From the NCBI GenBank assembly GCA_937895345.1, contig CALAWP010000033.1, positions 62,001-126,000 of the forward strand: a stretch of 64,000 nt of DNA, in the 5' to 3' direction. Positions 23,399 to 32,360 of the stretch are shown in pieces (within the stretch, counting starts at the first letter, position 1; each line of letters begins with the position of its first letter). The DNA comes from an uncultured Paenibacillus sp. (GTDB lineage: Bacteria > Bacillota > Bacilli > Paenibacillales > Paenibacillaceae). The notes beneath the pieces are model-generated. The model saw only the letters and a program-made list of their open reading frames with translations, did no database searches and was not told where the DNA came from. The position numbers were made by a program, and so were the translations under genes.

Positions 23399-26056
23399 AT
23401 GGTTAGGCGGACGAGCATTACAATTCTCGCTTTATGGCTGTGCGCGATGCATGCCCTCATGGGAGGTGGTTGGACGGTTATGAACGCTGTACCCAAGGCG
23501 AATGCCGCGAATGCCCCGGGAACGTTCGACCTTGCGGACGCCGTGTTGACGGTCGATGCCGGGACGGTCGTAGCGCCGATGAAGGACGAAGTTCGAGGAA
23601 CGAATATCGGTTTGTGGACGAGGAACGAGTTCCATCCGGTAAGCAGCCGCTCGGAGCGGTATGTCAATCTGATGAAGGAAGCCGGCATCGAGATGATTCG
23701 GTTCCCGGCTGGCGCCGAGTCGGACAATGTTTATTGGGACAGGACGAATTCGTACGAGTGGCACGTCGGCCCGAGTCCTTACACAAGGACAGTGACGGCA
23801 GACATATTCGACAGCTTTATGAGCCTGGTCCGGGAGGTCGGCGCAGAACCGCTCATTACGGTCAACGCCAAGATCGACAACAAGGAAATGGCGGCGGATA
23901 TGGTCAGGTATGCCAATGTGGAGAAGGGCTATAACATCAAGTATTGGGAAATCGGCAACGAACCGGAATTTTTTCAGGGTGCGTACGCGGTCACGCCCCT
24001 TCAGTATGCAGCTAGAATGCAGGCGTATGCGAATGCCATGAAGGCGGTTGATCCAAGCATCATCATCGTGGGTCCCGCCAACTCGCAGCCGATGCAGATG
24101 ACGAGCTGGACGAAGCCGGTGCTTCAAGCTTTGGCGGAAAATAATAAGCCGGTGGATGCGATTTCCATCCATTGGTATCCATTATGGGGCGGACAGACGA
24201 ATCCCGCGTCGTCTTCGTATGCCACAATCGATAATCTGCTGGCGTACGAAGGCACAGATTATCCGAACTCTTACATCAGCTGGGCCAACAAGTTCACTGA
24301 CACGACACCGTCGGACAATCTCGTCCATTACCGGGACCAGTACGCGCCGGGCGCTCTGATCGGAATAACCGAGTTGGGCCAGGTGACCGGCGGCAATGAA
24401 GGAGCGGGAATCGGCGATACGATGGCCGGAGCGTTATGGCTGGCCGATGTGCTCGGCAGGCTGGCTTATCACAAGATGGACTTCGTCACTCAATTTCTGT
24501 TTCAGGGAGACCAGGCGTACGGGTTGATGGACATTAATAAAAACGTAAGGCCTGCTTACTATTTGTATCCGATGCTCAAACGGTATTTCGGCGATCAGAT
24601 GGTGGCTTCAAGCTCGAGCGACAATCAGAATTTTACCATATGGGCCAGCAAGAAGACGGGCGTGAACAACAAGCTGTATCTCATGGTCATCAACAAAAAC
24701 CAGACGCAAAATTTAAACGCCACCATCCAACTTGGAGGTTTTGCGCCGCAATCGTCGGCTTCGGCTTGGGTGCTCAACGCGCCGGCCGTCAACTCGACGA
24801 CCGGGGCAGGCATCAACAATGTGCAGGTGTTGTCAAACGGCACGCTTCCGGTTATTCCCGGCAACACGATTACGGGCATCTCAAGCACTTTCACGAGAAC
24901 GTTCCCGGCGCATTCCGTTACGATGATCGAATTGACGGGGACGGAGACCGCATCGGCGGCGCCGGCGCGTTACCTGGGTCAGTATGCGGCCGGCATGAAC
25001 GAGCGGAAGGGGCCGGCGGATTGGCCCGGCACCGCGGCATCCACTCCTCAAGGGTGGGGGAAAATATGGCGGACCGCGTCCGCCCAGTGGACGGTGCATT
25101 TCCCGGCAACGGGCGTATACAACTTCATTATTAAAGCATATGGCGAAGGTGGAGCTCCTGCCTTCCAGGTGAAGCTGAACGGTCAGAACGTGCCGAATGC
25201 CGCCTTCCAGCCCGGCAGCAGCTGGGGGGAATATCACGGCAGCCTCGGAACGGTACAAGGAGGGACACATATCGTCCAAATTCATAACAATAGTCCAGTG
25301 GCGCTAAGCAACGTCGGCGTGGCGCATATCGATATTGCGGGCGCGGCGCCGGGCGCGTTCTCGCTGAAGTCGCCGGCTAACAACGCAGCTCTTGCCTCGA
25401 ACAGCGTGACGCTCGATTGGACGCAGACGGTGGACGGCAAAGCTTATGCGCCTTTCGGAGCGAATCAATACAACGTCGTAGTGGCCGCGAACCCGGCTTT
25501 CGCCAATCCGATCGTAAATACAACAGTAACAACGACTACGCATCACCTAAGCAACCTGCAGAGCGGCACCACCTATTATTGGAAAGTCATCGCGGGCAAT
25601 GCCAACGGCTCGACGCCGTCCTCGGCTGCGTTCAGCTTCACGACGCCGGGGGCTCCGGCAGCACCGGTCCGCTATCTCGGCGCGGAAGCAAGCAACATGA
25701 ATGAAGTCAAGGGACCGACCGCATGGCCGGGCAGCCAGACCGAAACCCCTGACGGCTGGGGTAAAATATGGCAAACAGGAACGGCCTCGTGGACCGTAAA
25801 CTTCCCGGTGTCCGGCCATTATAACTTTACAATTAAAGCGTACGGCGAAGGGACGGCCCCTTCCTTCCAGGTGAAGGTGGACGGACAAATCGTGCCGAAT
25901 GCGTCGTTCACGCCGGGCAGCAGCTGGGCGAATTACCAGGGCATTTTGGGACCTGTTACCGCCGGAACGCATACGGTGCAAATTCACAACAACAGCTCCG
26001 TTTCGCATCAAAACATCAATGTGGCGCACATGGATATCGTCCTTTCTCCTTCATGA
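23399..26056 (+). CDS. Secreted clan GH-A glycoside hydrolase with two repeated binding modules
   Basis: The 885-residue protein has a signal peptide (cleavage after about VPKANA, residue 36) and a TIM-barrel catalytic domain (about 45-430). The acid/base is E188 in WEIGNEPEFF and the likely nucleophile is E325 in GITELGQV, the spacing of GH39/GH51-like clan GH-A enzymes. A beta domain (about 430-515) follows. Two near-identical beta-sandwich modules lie at about 520-645 and 753-885 (both with WGKIW, GHYNF- or GVYNF-like, AYGEG and PGSSW motifs), separated by a fibronectin-III-like domain (about 650-750). ATG 23399 is 9 bases from AAGGAGGG. The substrate is unknown. The cre-like site and the apiose genes downstream suggest a plant cell-wall or glycoside substrate. 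Confidence 0.8.
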   Translation: MVRRTSITILALWLCAMHALMGGGWTVMNAVPKANAANAPGTFDLADAVLTVDAGTVVAPMKDEVRGTNIGLWTRNEFHPVSSRSERYVNLMKEAGIEMIRFPAGAESDNVYWDRTNSYEWHVGPSPYTRTVTADIFDSFMSLVREVGAEPLITVNAKIDNKEMAADMVRYANVEKGYNIKYWEIGNEPEFFQGAYAVTPLQYAARMQAYANAMKAVDPSIIIVGPANSQPMQMTSWTKPVLQALAENNKPVDAISIHWYPLWGGQTNPASSSYATIDNLLAYEGTDYPNSYISWANKFTDTTPSDNLVHYRDQYAPGALIGITELGQVTGGNEGAGIGDTMAGALWLADVLGRLAYHKMDFVTQFLFQGDQAYGLMDINKNVRPAYYLYPMLKRYFGDQMVASSSSDNQNFTIWASKKTGVNNKLYLMVINKNQTQNLNATIQLGGFAPQSSASAWVLNAPAVNSTTGAGINNVQVLSNGTLPVIPGNTITGISSTFTRTFPAHSVTMIELTGTETASAAPARYLGQYAAGMNERKGPADWPGTAASTPQGWGKIWRTASAQWTVHFPATGVYNFIIKAYGEGGAPAFQVKLNGQNVPNAAFQPGSSWGEYHGSLGTVQGGTHIVQIHNNSPVALSNVGVAHIDIAGAAPGAFSLKSPANNAALASNSVTLDWTQTVDGKAYAPFGANQYNVVVAANPAFANPIVNTTVTTTTHHLSNLQSGTTYYWKVIAGNANGSTPSSAAFSFTTPGAPAAPVRYLGAEASNMNEVKGPTAWPGSQTETPDGWGKIWQTGTASWTVNFPVSGHYNFTIKAYGEGTAPSFQVKVDGQIVPNASFTPGSSWANYQGILGPVTAGTHTVQIHNNSSVSHQNINVAHMDIVLSPS

Positions 26057-26084
26057 GGACACGGTAAGGCTTTCTCATCCGTAA

Positions 26085-26138
26085 AGGGCTGCCCCGATCG
26101 CAGAACCGCATTCTGCGTCGGCGGCAGCCTTGTTTTTT
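26085..26138 (+). terminator. Strong terminator after the GH gene
   Basis: A long imperfect stem (AGGGCTGCC..TCGCAGAA with TTCTGCG..GGCAGCCTT, CCGCA loop) is followed by TTGTTTTTTT. It separates the secreted enzyme from the FAD oxidoreductase unit. Confidence 0.9.
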
Positions 26139-26218
26139 TAAAGTTCCAGTATGTGAATAGATTCGGTAAAGAAGTGAAGAAACGTATGCAGTACCGCAAA
26201 AATGGCAATTCCGATTAC

Positions 26219-26249
26219 AATTGTTCAACCAATCTGTAAATTGTTCAAC
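26219..26249 (+). promoter_or_regulatory. Two direct copies of AATTGTTCAAC, possible operator
   Basis: The 11-base word AATTGTTCAAC occurs at 26219-26229 and 26239-26249. The 20-base spacing places both copies on the same face of the helix, about two turns apart, as for AraC-type activators or paired repressor sites. They lie about 140 bases before the FAD oxidoreductase start in an AT-rich leader; the rest of 26139-26386 shows no gene. A poor -35-like TTGGCA follows at 26251. Confidence 0.5.
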
Positions 26250-26386
26250 TTTGGCATGCGGGCGGCATGAATAATTTCAATAAAACAAGGATTTCGCCAT
26301 GTTACATCTCCTCGGCAATCGGTATCATGGAACCATTGTAAGTTGTGCAGGCAGCATTAGGCGGAAGTTGGAAGGGGCGGGACGTT

Positions 26387-27682
26387 ATGCGGATGAAGGA
26401 GAAGCCGGCCGTGCAGAATGGCTATGATGTTGTAGTTGTCGGCGGCGGCGCTGCCGGCTTTACGGCGGCCGTTCAAGCCGCTCGTGCGGGAGCGCAAACG
26501 GCGCTGATCGAAAAAAACAGCCTCTTGGGCGGTACAACGGTCGTCGCCGCGGTTGATTTCCCCGGATTGTTCCACGCATGGGGGAAGCAGATAATCGCCG
26601 GCATTGGCTGGGAAGCCATCGAGAGAACGGCCGCCAAGGGCGGAGCGGCGCTGCCGGACTTCACAAGGCCGGTCGGAGATCGGCACTGGGAGCATCAAAT
26701 AAGAGTCAATAGGTTCATATACAGTGCGGTGCTTGAAGAGATGTGCCTGGAAGCGGGCGTTGCTCTGCGGTATCACGAAATCCCTGCGGCCGTCGAGGTC
26801 GAAGAAGAGGATCGTCTGCTGTACGTGGCGGGCAAATCGGGTCTTGAGGCCATCCGTTTCAAGAAGCTGATCGATGCTACGGGGGATGCCAATGTGGCCG
26901 GACTGATGGGGTATCCGAGAGAGAAGGGGGAGACGCTTCAGCCGGGCACTTTGGTTTACGCATTGGCTGGATATGAGCTGGAGCGGGTCGACCGAATGGC
27001 GTTGCGGGAGGCATACGACAGAGCATTGAAGGCCGGAAACATAAAAATAACGGATCATTTGCCGGGAGAGCTGCCGCTGTACAGGGAGCTGCAAAGCCGA
27101 GGCAGCGCATCGCTCCATATCACCGGTATCGACGGGGCAACCTCGTTGTCCAAGACCGAGGCGGAGATTGAGGGGCGCAAGGCGCTTATGCGAATCTATA
27201 CGCTGCTCAGGAGTGTCCCGGGCTGCGAAGGGCTTTATGTGGAATTTTTTGCGGCCGAGTGCGGCATTCGGGAGACATGGCGAATCGTCGGAGAGGAGAG
27301 AATCGATGGAGCAAGCTATGTCAGCGGCCGCAACTGGCCGGATGCGATCTGCTACAGCTTCTATCCAATCGATATTCATAAACATGATTCCAATACGACT
27401 GAAATTCGGCCGCTCGATGAAGGCATCGTGCCGACCATCCCTTACGGCGCGCTCATTCCCCGCGGAAGCGATCATCTGCTTGCGGCGGGACGCTGCGCTT
27501 CCGGAGATCAGGTCGCCCATTCCGCTTACCGTGTTCAGGCAAGCTGCATGGCAATGGGGCAGGCTGCGGGAGCGGCGGCCGCGATCGCGGCCCTTGCGGA
27601 CGTGCCGGTGCGGCAGGTGAATATGAGGGAAGTCAGAGCGGCACTGCGGAAGCAGCGGGCGATCATCCCGCCTGTCGGCTAA
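26387..27682 (+). CDS. FAD-dependent oxidoreductase (PF12831-like)
   Basis: The 431-residue flavoprotein begins with the dinucleotide-binding VVVVGGGAAGFTAA (residues 15-28) and the IEKNSLLGGTT motif of the FAD_oxidored family. It has ATGDANVAGLMGYPRE in the middle and a second FAD motif, LLAAGRCASGDQVAHSAYRVQASCMAMGQAAG, near the end (in two adjoining parts). There is no signal peptide, so it acts in the cytosol. ATG 26387 follows GGAAGGGGCGGG. It lies between the secreted glycosidase and the apiose operon, 149 bases before apnL, and may be its first gene. Its substrate is unknown; no flavin step belongs to the described apiose pathway. Confidence 0.8.
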   Translation: MRMKEKPAVQNGYDVVVVGGGAAGFTAAVQAARAGAQTALIEKNSLLGGTTVVAAVDFPGLFHAWGKQIIAGIGWEAIERTAAKGGAALPDFTRPVGDRHWEHQIRVNRFIYSAVLEEMCLEAGVALRYHEIPAAVEVEEEDRLLYVAGKSGLEAIRFKKLIDATGDANVAGLMGYPREKGETLQPGTLVYALAGYELERVDRMALREAYDRALKAGNIKITDHLPGELPLYRELQSRGSASLHITGIDGATSLSKTEAEIEGRKALMRIYTLLRSVPGCEGLYVEFFAAECGIRETWRIVGEERIDGASYVSGRNWPDAICYSFYPIDIHKHDSNTTEIRPLDEGIVPTIPYGALIPRGSDHLLAAGRCASGDQVAHSAYRVQASCMAMGQAAGAAAAIAALADVPVRQVNMREVRAALRKQRAIIPPVG

Positions 27683-27831
27683 TGAACCAAGGCCTATTAA
27701 GCCTAATTAAAGAGGCACCCGATGATGAAGTAATAAAATAACACATTCCGAAGTTTCTTGCTCCAGGGCGAGCCGGGATCGGGGGGCTGAGCCGGAAAGC
27801 GAAAGGAAGGATCGGAGGAGGACGATGGCCG

Positions 27832-29643
27832 ATGAGCGCGTCAATCGTAGTGCTGGAAGCCGGCGGATGGCGAGCCGAGTTCGAGGAGGGCGGTCTGCGC
27901 TATATCGCTTATAACGGGACCGAAATCGTGCGGGGGCTGTACGCGGCGGTGCGCGACCGGGACTGGGGCACGGTGCCTCCCCAAGTAGCCGATTTCCGCA
28001 TGGAGAAGCGTCAAGACGGCGTAGATGCGCAGTTTCATTGCGTTCACCTGCAAGGGGATATCGACTTCGAATGGCGCGGCGCGATCCGGATGCGGGACCG
28101 CTCGCTGCAATTCGACTTCGACGGGAAGGCGCGCAGCGCGTTTCTGAAAAATAGGATCGGTTTCTGCTTGCTGCATCCGATGTCGCAGGCAGGTGCCTGC
28201 ATCTCCGTCACGACGGATGAGGGGATCGTAACCGGCCGGCTTCCGATCGCCGTTTCGGCGCATCAGCCGTACCGGAGCATCCGCGCGATGCGAATCGAAG
28301 CGGCCGAGTCGATTAGCGTCGGCTTTGCGTTCGAGGGCGACGTCTTCGAGATGGAGGACCAGCGCAATTGGACCGACGCTTCGTTCAAGACGTATTGCAC
28401 GCCGCTCGACCGGCCGTTTCCTGCCGCGATGAAGCCGGGCGACCGAGTCCGGCAATCCGTCCGCATAGACATTGAGCCGGCAGCCGTTGCCAACGTTCGA
28501 CCGGCTTCCGACGGTCCCGTTCGAATCGACGTCGGCGATACGGTGCTGCGCCGTTTGCCCGAGATCGGCATCGGCCTGCCGGCGGGAACCAAGGCGAGCG
28601 TCTCCGAGGAAGCCGCGTTGCGGGAGCTGCGTCCGTCGTTTCTGCGCTTTACGCTCGATCTGCGGAAGAGCGGCTGGGAACGGCAACTGGAGGAAGCGGC
28701 GGGATGGGCTGCCCGATATCGGTGCAGCCTGGAACTGGAGCTGTTGTGCGGCGAGCCCGGCGACGTACGGGAAGCCGTTCGACGCATCGCTGCCGAGAGC
28801 ATTCCTGTCACGCGCCTGATTCCGTTCGCCGGCCAATCGTTCGTTACCGACGAAGCGACGCTGAAGTTGACTAAACGCGCCGTCGAAGAAGCGGGAGCAG
28901 GGGGACGTATCGAGACGGGCGGAGGCTCGCGCGCTTATTATGCGGAGCATAATCGCGCATGGCTGCCGGCCGCCGCGATGGACTTCACCTCGTTTACCGT
29001 CAATCCGCAGGTGCATGCATTCGACGACCGTTCGGTAATGGAAACGTTGACCGTGCAAGCCGTCCTCACGAAAGACGCTTATGACAAGACACGACTTCCC
29101 GTAAGCGTCGGGCCGATTACGTTGAAACCGCGCCTTAATCCGAACGCGGCGAGCGGTGACGGCGCGCTCTCTATCGCTGACCGCACCGACCCGAGACAAA
29201 GGGAACCGTTCGCGGCCGCATGGACGCTCGGCAGCTTATGCGCTCTATGCAACGAGGGGGCAGGGGCCTTGCGAAGCGTATCGTACTTCGAGTTGTCAGG
29301 GCCGTTGGGGCTCGTCGACGGAGCTCCCTTCCCGGTCTATTTCGTCTTTAAGGATGTTATGGATTACGCCGGCGCAGATGTGCTGGCGGTCAGCCGTTCG
29401 TCGGAGGACGTATGCGCGCTGGCTCTTCGCCGCGAGGACGGCAGCCTGCGGCTGCTGCTGGCGAATTTGACGGGCCGGGAACGCGAGGTTGACGTACGGG
29501 CCTGCGGCGCCGTACCCTTCGCATGGAAAGGCGGCGCCCGCCTCGATCAACGGATTGCCGAAAGCGGGCCGGGGGCATTGCGAACGGTACTTCCCCCTTA
29601 CGGATATGTATCGGTTGACTTGCGGTCATCGAGAGCAGAATGA
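27832..29643 (+). CDS. apnL: D-apionate lactonase (ApnL-like)
   Basis: I assign this 603-residue soluble protein to the D-apionate lactonase family from length, composition and place in the operon. That enzyme opens apionolactone to D-apionate. It has an all-beta N-terminal half (about 1-225) and an alpha/beta second half that looks like a degenerate TIM barrel (about 235-520, with SAHQPYRS before it and DFTSFTVNPQVHAFDD near 388). A small beta domain ends the protein. A ribosome site AGGAGGAC is 9 bases from ATG 27832. The next gene, the RuBisCO-like protein, starts 24 bases downstream. Without the neighbours I would call it hypothetical; the whole set of pathway partners makes the assignment good. 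Confidence 0.75.
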   Translation: MSASIVVLEAGGWRAEFEEGGLRYIAYNGTEIVRGLYAAVRDRDWGTVPPQVADFRMEKRQDGVDAQFHCVHLQGDIDFEWRGAIRMRDRSLQFDFDGKARSAFLKNRIGFCLLHPMSQAGACISVTTDEGIVTGRLPIAVSAHQPYRSIRAMRIEAAESISVGFAFEGDVFEMEDQRNWTDASFKTYCTPLDRPFPAAMKPGDRVRQSVRIDIEPAAVANVRPASDGPVRIDVGDTVLRRLPEIGIGLPAGTKASVSEEAALRELRPSFLRFTLDLRKSGWERQLEEAAGWAARYRCSLELELLCGEPGDVREAVRRIAAESIPVTRLIPFAGQSFVTDEATLKLTKRAVEEAGAGGRIETGGGSRAYYAEHNRAWLPAAAMDFTSFTVNPQVHAFDDRSVMETLTVQAVLTKDAYDKTRLPVSVGPITLKPRLNPNAASGDGALSIADRTDPRQREPFAAAWTLGSLCALCNEGAGALRSVSYFELSGPLGLVDGAPFPVYFVFKDVMDYAGADVLAVSRSSEDVCALALRREDGSLRLLLANLTGREREVDVRACGAVPFAWKGGARLDQRIAESGPGALRTVLPPYGYVSVDLRSSRAE

Positions 29644-29667
29644 CGACAATGACGACAGGATTGCGAG

Positions 29668-30954
29668 GTGTCAAAATTGACCACATCATTTGTACGCGCA
29701 AAGTACGCCATAGAGACGCCGTTCGAGCCTTGGCAGACCGCGGAGAAAATCGCCGGCGAGCAATCGACGGGAACATTCGTCGCCGTGCCGGGGGAGACGG
29801 CCGCAGTGAAGGAAAGGAGCGCCGCCCGCATCGTGAACGTAGAGGTGACGGATATCGCAAGCGCTCCTTCGCTTCCCGGCTCCAAGACGCCAAGCGGCCA
29901 TGACGGCCGATATTACCGCTGCGAAGTGGAGCTGGAGTTCCCGTTCCATAATTTCGGTCCCTCCATTCCGAATTTGCTCGCCGCCGTCGCGGGCAATTTG
30001 TTCGAGCTGCAGGAATTGTCGGGCATTCGATTAATCGATCTGGAGCTGCCGGAAGCGTTCGCTGCCGCCTATCCCGGTCCCAAATTCGGCATGGAAGGAA
30101 CCCGCAGGCTGACGGGTGTCCGCGGCCGTCCGGTCATCGGCACCATCGTGAAGCCCAGCATCGGTTTGACGATTGAAGAGCTTCGGCCGGTCGTGCGCGA
30201 GCTGGCCATGGCTGGCCTTGATTTTATCAAAGACGACGAGTTGTGCGCGAATCCGACGTTCGCGCCGTTCGAAGAAAGGGTAAAAGCGGTGATGGAGGAA
30301 ATCGAGCGCGGCGCCGACCGGACTGGAAGAAAGGCGATGTACGCGTTCAACATTACGGGAGATATCGACGAGCTGCGGCGTAATCATGACACGGTGCTCG
30401 CCGCGGGCGGAACATGCGTCATGGTCAGTCTGCAAAGCATCGGTCTCGCCGGTTTGGCCTATCTGAACCGGTACAGTCAGCTGCCGATACACGGCCATCG
30501 CAACGGATGGGGGATGATGACGCGCTGCCCGTCGCTCGGCATGGAGTTTGCCGTCTACCAGAAGCTTTGCAGACTGGCGGGCGCGGACCATCTCCATGTG
30601 AACGGGTTCGACAGCAAATTTTATGAAAGCAACGAATCGGTGCTGAAGTCGATCAGGGCGGTGCGGCAGCCGCTCTTCGGAGGCTACGAAGCGGTTCCTG
30701 TGCTGTCGTCCGGCCAATCGGCGGCGACCGCGGAAGACACGTACAAGCTGACGGGAACCGTCGATCTGCTGAACGTCGCGGGAGGCGGCATTATGGCGCA
30801 TCCGGGCGGCCCGGCATCCGGTGTCGTCAGCATGCGGCAGGCATGGGAGGCTGCCGTCGCCGGCATCGACGCGTCGCAGTACGCGAAGACCCGCCCCGAG
30901 CTGCGACAGGCTCTGGAGAAGTTCGGCAAGCCTTCGAAGGAGGGGCGCCCATGA
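29668..30954 (+). CDS. RuBisCO-like protein, 3-oxo-isoapionate-4-phosphate enzyme (OiaX/OiaC type)
   Basis: This 428-residue protein is a form IV RuBisCO-like protein. By my alignment to RuBisCO the carbamylated Lys and metal ligands are kept (K188, D190, E191 in FIKDDE). So are the catalytic Lys K162 (GTIVKPSIG), H277-R278, H310, loop-6 K317 and the phosphate-binding AGGGIMAHPGG (371-381). The second Lys of RuBisCO's KPK motif is Ser164. In D-apiose pathways such proteins either hydrolyse or transcarboxylate 3-oxo-isoapionate 4-phosphate to 3-phosphoglycerate and glycolate (OiaX), or decarboxylate it to L-erythrulose 1-phosphate (OiaC). No tetrulose-phosphate isomerase lies nearby, which favours OiaX. 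The start is GTG 29668 or TTG 29677. It overlaps oiaK by ATGA. Confidence 0.87.
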   Translation: MSKLTTSFVRAKYAIETPFEPWQTAEKIAGEQSTGTFVAVPGETAAVKERSAARIVNVEVTDIASAPSLPGSKTPSGHDGRYYRCEVELEFPFHNFGPSIPNLLAAVAGNLFELQELSGIRLIDLELPEAFAAAYPGPKFGMEGTRRLTGVRGRPVIGTIVKPSIGLTIEELRPVVRELAMAGLDFIKDDELCANPTFAPFEERVKAVMEEIERGADRTGRKAMYAFNITGDIDELRRNHDTVLAAGGTCVMVSLQSIGLAGLAYLNRYSQLPIHGHRNGWGMMTRCPSLGMEFAVYQKLCRLAGADHLHVNGFDSKFYESNESVLKSIRAVRQPLFGGYEAVPVLSSGQSAATAEDTYKLTGTVDLLNVAGGGIMAHPGGPASGVVSMRQAWEAAVAGIDASQYAKTRPELRQALEKFGKPSKEGRP

Positions 30955-32339
30955 CGGCAGCCGCTGTCGAACAACGCTTGCTGTTGTCCTTCTACGGCGA
31001 CGACTTCACCGGATCGGCTGACGCGATGGAAGCGCTCGCTTGGAACGGAATTCGCACCGTGCTGTTCCTGGAGCCGCCGACGGCGGAGCTGCTAGCGGGC
31101 CGATTCCCGGACATCGGGGCGTTCGGCGTGGCCGGCGTCAGCCGGACGATGAGTCCGGATGAGATGGAGCGAGAGCTTCGCCCGATCTTCGAGAGGCTGC
31201 GGGATATTCCGACAAGCCTCGTTCATTACAAGATGTGCTCGACGTTCGATTCCTCGCCGGAGGTCGGCAGCATCGGCCGCGCCATCGAGATCGGAGCGGC
31301 TGTGTTCGGGGATCAGCCGTGCGTGCCGCTGCTCGTCGGGGCGCCGGCTTTGAAGCGATACACGGTGTTCGGGCATCATTTCGCGGGGGCGGGGAAGAAG
31401 ACGTACCGTCTGGACCGTCACCCGACGATGTCCCGCCATCCGGTAACGCCGATGGACGAGTCCGACCTGCGCATCCTTCTCGCGAGGCAAACGAGCCGAA
31501 CGGCTTCAACGCTATCGATTATGGAGCTCGACCGCGACGCGGAATCGTTAAGGGAGCTTTACGAAGAACGAATGGCGGAGTGTCCGGGCGTGCTCTTGTT
31601 CGACGTGCTGGACGATGTCCGGCTCCGCCGCGCCTGCGGATTAATATGGAGCGAGGCGGAGCTGGGAGGGCAGCGGTTCGTCGTCGGCTCCTCGGGGATC
31701 GAATACGGCTTGGCGTCTTACTGGCAGCAAGTCGGGCTGGCTGAAGCTTCCCCCACTTCTCCCGCCGGCTGCGGCGCAGTCGACCGTCTTCTGGTCGTAT
31801 CCGGCAGCTGCTCGCCGATGACCGAGGCGCAAATCCGTTATGCTCTTGATCGGGGCTTTGAAGGCATTAAGGTGGATACGGAACGACTTGTTGCCGACAC
31901 GAGCGATGCGGAAGCGGCATGCCGTGAGCTGGCGGAGCGCGCCGGCGACGTGCTGCGCCGCGGCGGCAGCCCGCTGCTGTACACGGCGGCGGGACCCGAT
32001 GACGAAAGCATCCGCAGGTTGAAAAGGACGTTGCTGGAGCTGGGACAGCGGTCCGCCGAGGCGGGACGAAGACTCGGGGAGCGGCTCGGCCGCATCGCCC
32101 GAACGCTGATCGAGGAGCATGGGCTGCGCCGTATGGCCGTTGCGGGCGGCGACACGTCAGGCTTCGTCACCCGGGAGCTCGGGATCTATGCGATTGAAGC
32201 GCTGCAGCCGATCGCGCCGGGCGGACCGTTATGCCGAGGCTACTCGGAGGAAGCGGGAATCGATGGATTCGAGCTGGCGCTGAAGGGCGGGCAGGTAGGA
32301 AAAGAGGATTTCTTCGTGCGCGTTCGCGAAGGGAAATAA
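30951..32339 (+). CDS. oiaK: 3-oxo-isoapionate kinase (DUF1537 family)
   Basis: The 462-residue protein belongs to the DUF1537 four-carbon acid sugar kinase family. The N-terminal sugar-binding domain has FYGDDFTGSADAMEA (about 14-28). The C-terminal nucleotide-binding domain has AVAGGDTSGFVTREL and LKGGQVGKEDFF. In the apiose pathway OiaK phosphorylates 3-oxo-isoapionate at the 4-position, making the substrate of the RuBisCO-like protein. It overlaps the RuBisCO-like gene by 4 bases, consistent with translational coupling of consecutive steps. The reading frame is open upstream of the start, but that part overlaps the previous gene and is not coding. Confidence 0.85.
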   Translation: MTAAAVEQRLLLSFYGDDFTGSADAMEALAWNGIRTVLFLEPPTAELLAGRFPDIGAFGVAGVSRTMSPDEMERELRPIFERLRDIPTSLVHYKMCSTFDSSPEVGSIGRAIEIGAAVFGDQPCVPLLVGAPALKRYTVFGHHFAGAGKKTYRLDRHPTMSRHPVTPMDESDLRILLARQTSRTASTLSIMELDRDAESLRELYEERMAECPGVLLFDVLDDVRLRRACGLIWSEAELGGQRFVVGSSGIEYGLASYWQQVGLAEASPTSPAGCGAVDRLLVVSGSCSPMTEAQIRYALDRGFEGIKVDTERLVADTSDAEAACRELAERAGDVLRRGGSPLLYTAAGPDDESIRRLKRTLLELGQRSAEAGRRLGERLGRIARTLIEEHGLRRMAVAGGDTSGFVTRELGIYAIEALQPIAPGGPLCRGYSEEAGIDGFELALKGGQVGKEDFFVRVREGK

Positions 32340-32360
32340 AAACAAAGGAGACGAATAACC

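Noticed and set aside
30843..30950. Upstream extension of the oiaK frame
   Set aside because: It lies within the end of the RuBisCO-like gene, and the ATGA junction with AAGGAGGGG upstream marks the real start.
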